A model generated the notes under the pieces. That model saw nothing but the letters and a program-made list of their open reading frames with translations. It was not told the DNA's origin and made no database searches. 64,000 bases of DNA from Ralstonia sp. RRA (lineage in GTDB: Bacteria; Pseudomonadota; Gammaproteobacteria; Burkholderiales; Burkholderiaceae). The stretch is taken from assembly GCF_037023145.1 (NCBI RefSeq), contig NZ_CP146091.1, positions 1,674,001 through 1,738,000 of the forward strand, written 5' to 3'. This document shows, in pieces, positions 61,034-64,000 of the stretch (position 1 is its first letter; the number at the start of each line of letters is the position of its first letter). The translations under genes and the position numbers were made by a program.

Positions 61034-64000
61034 TTACCACTGCATGGATGCGCCCATGCCGAATGTCGTGCCGTTGCCGGGGCTCGTGCTGACCCCGGCC
61101 CGAACCTTGATGTTCTCGGTCACACGTGCGGTGCCACCCACGGCCACGGCCTGATAGCCGTGATAGAAGCCCGAGCCGATGCCGAGCGAGAGCGTTTTGT
61201 CCTTGTCGACGTCGGGGATCATCGTCAGCGCGGTTGCCGCCGCAACCCCGGCATAGGCGTTACGTGCCACGTTGTTGACGTTCTGCTGCAAGCCATTGAG
61301 CTGCTGTGTCACGTTGGCGTTCGACTGGCCGATCGCGGAGTTGAGCTGGCTCAGGTTGACGGCATCCGTGCTCTGCGTGCCGGCAGCCACATTGGTGATC
61401 TGCCGCTCGGCGCCGGCTGCCCCCACGCTCACCACGTTTGCCCGCCCGCTATCGCTGGAGTTGCCGCCCAGCGCGACAGAGTTGTTGCCCGTGCTGACGG
61501 CACCGCTGCCAGCAGCAGTGCTGTTTGCTCCAGTGGCCAGCGGGGGCGTATAGGTGGTCGGGTTGCCTGTGATCCAGGTGTTGGCTGCAGCCTGCAGGCC
61601 TGAAGACACATTGGCCGCTGGCCCAGTCCCCCCACCGACGTTGTTACCCAACCCACCGCTGCCGTTGCCTACGTTGCCATACGTTGGCGATGTCACCGCG
61701 CCGGTCGACGTGTTGTAGCTCGAACCGCCCCCCAGGTTGTTTGCCACCGTCGAGCCCAGGCTGTTGACCTTGCTGCTCAGCGCGGCAATGGCCTGATCGG
61801 CGGCGTTCAGTTGCGAACCATTGATCGCATCTGTGCTGCTTGCGTTGATCCGCCCTGCTGCCACATTGGTGATGGTGCGCTCGGCACCCGGTGCGCCCAC
61901 ACTGACGGTGCTGATCGGGGCGCCACCGGCAAACGTATAGAGCGTTCCGTTGATCGTGGCAGAAGGCGTGGCAACCGTTGCTGCAGTCACGCTGCCAGCG
62001 CCCAGTGCGATGTCGCCGGCATAGTTGGAGATGGCCTTCGGACCGATCGCGACACTGTCCATGCCCAATGCCTGGCTGTCCGGAGCCGTGCTGTTGGCGT
62101 GGAAGTACTTGATGCCCGTGCTGTTGATTGCGTCCAGCGCCGCACCCACGTTATTGACGGTGGACGTTGTACCGTTGGCGTTGCTGACGGTGTAGGTCGG
62201 CCCAGTGACCGCGCCGGTCGACGGGTTGATGGATGCCCCGCCGCCCAGGCCAGCCACAGCACTACCGAGTTGGCCGACGTTCACGGCATCGGTCTGCGCA
62301 ACGCCGGGGGCCACGTTGTGCAATGTCACCGGCCCGGTTGCGGCTCCCACCAGTGTCAGGTCTTGCGATGGCTTACCACCATTGGGCGTCGTGGGCGAAG
62401 ACGGATTGCTGTATTGCACCGGCCCCACACCGCCATTTGCCACGGAACTGACAAGATTGTTAATCGTCTGGTTGGTCGCATAGAGCTGCGAGCCGTTGAC
62501 GGCATCCGTGCTGGTCGCAGAAACCTGCCCCTTCGCCACGTTGGTGATGACGGTGTTGGCTGCATTGATGCCGGTGATGGTCAGGCTCGGGCCGCTACCA
62601 CCATTGGTGGTCACGCCTGTCGAAGTGATGCTCGTGCCGCTGGCAGCCGGCCCCACCGTCACGCTGCCGGCCACGTTGACGTTGTTCGCCAGGTTGAAGG
62701 TGACGTTGTTGCTTGTCGACGACTTGCTCACGACGATATTGCCGTCCGTGTTTTTGAGGTCAACAGTGCTGCCCGTTGCGCTGTTCGGGCCCACGTTGGT
62801 GGCGTTCGCGCCTTGTGCACTGACATTCCAGCCGGCACCGGCCGTCGCATTTACGGCGTTGAGTTGGCTCACGTTCACCGCATCGGTTGGGGCTGTACCG
62901 GCCGCCACGTTGGTGATGACGGTGTTGGCGGCGTTGATGCCCGAGGTGGTCAGGCTCGGGCCCGTGCCGCCATTGGTGGTTACGCCACTCGAGGTGATGG
63001 TTGTGCCGCTGGCCGACGGCCCCACCGTCACGCTGCTTGCCACATTGACGTTGTTCGCGAGATTGAAGCTGACGTTGTTGCTCGTCTTCGACTTGCTCAC
63101 GACGATGTTGCCATCCGTATTGTTGAGGTCAACAGTGCTGCCCGTTGCGCTGTTCGGGCCCACGTTGGTGGCGTTCGCGCCTTGTGCACTGACATTCCAG
63201 CCGGCACCGGCCGTCGCATTTACGGCGTTGAGTTGGCTCACGTTCACCGCATCGGTCGGGGCTGTGCCCGCTGCCACGTTGGTGATGACGGTGTTGGCAG
63301 CGTTGATGCCTGTGGTGGTCAGGCTCGGGCCCGTGCCGCCGTTGGTCGTCACACCCGTCGACGTGATGGTTGTGCCGCTGGCGGCCGGGCCGACGGTCAA
63401 GCTATTGGCGACGTTGACGCTGGGCGCCAGATTGAAGCTGACGTTGTTGCTCGTCTTCGACTTACTCACGACGATGTTGCCGTCGGTGTTGTTCAGATCA
63501 ACGGTGCTGCCTGTCGGGCTTGCCGACGACACCGTAGTCGCATTTGCACCCTGCGCGCTGACGCCCCACCCTGCACCCGCCGCCTGCACGGCGGAGTTGA
63601 GCTGGTTCACGTCGACCGCGTCGGTGCCATTTACACCGGGCGCGATGTTGGTGATGGCGTGGCCGCCGCCGTTGATGCCGGCGCTCGTGACACTCGGGCC
63701 GCCGATGATGGTCAGGCCGTTGGTGTTGAGCACACTGTTGCCGGTCGTCACGCTGGTGAACGTTGGCGTCATGCTGGTTGCCAGCGTGATGTTTGAGCCG
63801 TTCTGCGTGATGGTGACGTTGTTGCCCGCCGTGAACGTTGCGGTGCCGCCCGGTGCGACATTGGTCACAGAGGTGCCGCTGGCCGTGCCGGTACCCGTCT
63901 GGGCCGTCGTCACGTTCCAGCCTTTGTTCGCAACCGCGCTGACCGCGTTGAGTTGGTTCATGTCCACGGCATCCGTGCCATTGACGCCGGGCGCGATATT
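61034..64000 (-). CDS. Trimeric autotransporter adhesin (YadA-like), partial
   Basis: The frame continues past 64000, so the signal peptide and start are missing; about 988 residues are visible. The C-terminal 90 residues ([16 protein letters not shown] to GMGASMQW) form the YadA-type membrane anchor. Upstream is a coiled-coil stalk with repeated [17 protein letters not shown] neck motifs, a head-like stretch ([21 protein letters not shown]) and Ser/Thr/Asn/Gly-rich repeats. Trimers of such proteins bind host or abiotic surfaces. Three near-identical 369-bp units lie at 62564-63670. Confidence 0.93.
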   Translation of the reverse strand, partial: NIAPGVNGTDAVDMNQLNAVSAVANKGWNVTTAQTGTGTASGTSVTNVAPGGTATFTAGNNVTITQNGSNITLATSMTPTFTSVTTGNSVLNTNGLTIIGGPSVTSAGINGGGHAITNIAPGVNGTDAVDVNQLNSAVQAAGAGWGVSAQGANATTVSSASPTGSTVDLNNTDGNIVVSKSKTSNNVSFNLAPSVNVANSLTVGPAASGTTITSTGVTTNGGTGPSLTTTGINAANTVITNVAAGTAPTDAVNVSQLNAVNATAGAGWNVSAQGANATNVGPNSATGSTVDLNNTDGNIVVSKSKTSNNVSFNLANNVNVASSVTVGPSASGTTITSSGVTTNGGTGPSLTTSGINAANTVITNVAAGTAPTDAVNVSQLNAVNATAGAGWNVSAQGANATNVGPNSATGSTVDLKNTDGNIVVSKSSTSNNVTFNLANNVNVAGSVTVGPAASGTSITSTGVTTNGGSGPSLTITGINAANTVITNVAKGQVSATSTDAVNGSQLYATNQTINNLVSSVANGGVGPVQYSNPSSPTTPNGGKPSQDLTLVGAATGPVTLHNVAPGVAQTDAVNVGQLGSAVAGLGGGASINPSTGAVTGPTYTVSNANGTTSTVNNVGAALDAINSTGIKYFHANSTAPDSQALGMDSVAIGPKAISNYAGDIALGAGSVTAATVATPSATINGTLYTFAGGAPISTVSVGAPGAERTITNVAAGRINASSTDAINGSQLNAADQAIAALSSKVNSLGSTVANNLGGGSSYNTSTGAVTSPTYGNVGNGSGGLGNNVGGGTGPAANVSSGLQAAANTWITGNPTTYTPPLATGANSTAAGSGAVSTGNNSVALGGNSSDSGRANVVSVGAAGAERQITNVAAGTQSTDAVNLSQLNSAIGQSNANVTQQLNGLQQNVNNVARNAYAGVAAATALTMIPDVDKDKTLSLGIGSGFYHGYQAVAVGGTARVTENIKVRAGVSTSPGNGTTFGMGASMQW
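62564..63670 (-). repeat. Three tandem 369-bp repeats in the adhesin gene
   Basis: The GTTGATGCC-type unit boundary recurs at 62564, 62933, 63302 and 63671, always 369 bp (123 codons) apart. Units 1 and 2 are identical over long stretches (for example 62764-62886 against 63133-63255), while the distal third of unit 3 has diverged. The multiple-of-three length keeps the frame, so copy number could vary. Confidence 0.9.

Noticed and set aside
62564..63670. CRISPR or satellite array
   Set aside because: The 369-bp period is in frame, encodes adhesin stalk units, and has no short repeat-spacer structure.
61811..63796. Long plus-strand frame opposite the adhesin
   Set aside because: It is the complement of a repetitive coding region; the product is His/Arg/Asp-rich without any motif.

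Overview
The window is a GC-rich, gene-dense chromosomal segment that looks like Burkholderiaceae, most probably Ralstonia (R. pickettii/insidiosa-like) or close relatives. The clues are an intracellular PHA depolymerase with a Cys nucleophile, the tmk-holB-pilZ-tatD order, many LysR regulators, and the overall gene style. This assignment is inference; no rRNA or tRNA is present to settle it. I saw no insertion sequence, prophage or CRISPR array.

Layout. 1-1032: the 5' part of an amino-acid permease (minus strand, runs off the window). 1414-18387: a large lipid-catabolism block, with an FadB-like hydratase/dehydrogenase, a nicotinamidase, a thiolase, an acyl-CoA dehydrogenase, an SDR, a thioesterase, a lipoprotein serine hydrolase, an MDR oxidoreductase, a class II aldolase, a GST, a second SDR and an epoxide-hydrolase-like enzyme. 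It is followed by a minus-strand Fe-alcohol dehydrogenase, divergent from an HSL-type esterase, a second thioesterase and a GNAT protein. The first operon and the Fe-ADH share an almost identical promoter with an overlapping palindromic operator, which suggests one regulator controls both. 18396-20298: LysR divergent from a sterol desaturase-like enzyme. 20313-27575: housekeeping genes (NRDE protein, DUF4936, ygfZ; then mltG-tmk-holB-pilZ-tatD and an ankyrin protein). 27610-28917: EgtB/SenA-like enzyme.

29189-34868: a tightly coupled operon of a LacI regulator with its own operator, a complete binding-protein ABC importer and a GpdQ-like phosphodiesterase, probably for uptake and cleavage of a phosphodiester. 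34865-39172: small protein, azoreductase, GcvA-like LysR, phaZ and a GST. 39308-42491: E1alpha-E1beta-E2 of a 2-oxoacid dehydrogenase. 42508-47756: amidase, M20 hydrolase and MHS-type transporter, divergent from a LysR regulator. 47793-52902: two regulator/MFS pairs plus a PhnA-like zinc-ribbon protein. 52990-56244: small conserved proteins, DUF817 and DUF417 membrane proteins and a two-domain BamE-like lipoprotein.

56301-59665: biotin genes bioA-bioF-bioD. 60033-60200: an unannotated 55-codon gene with its own promoter and terminator. 60307-64000: an OmpA-like lipoprotein behind a trimeric autotransporter adhesin with three 369-bp tandem repeats, whose start lies beyond the window. This last pair resembles the AtaA-TpgA type of adhesin plus peptidoglycan-anchor system.
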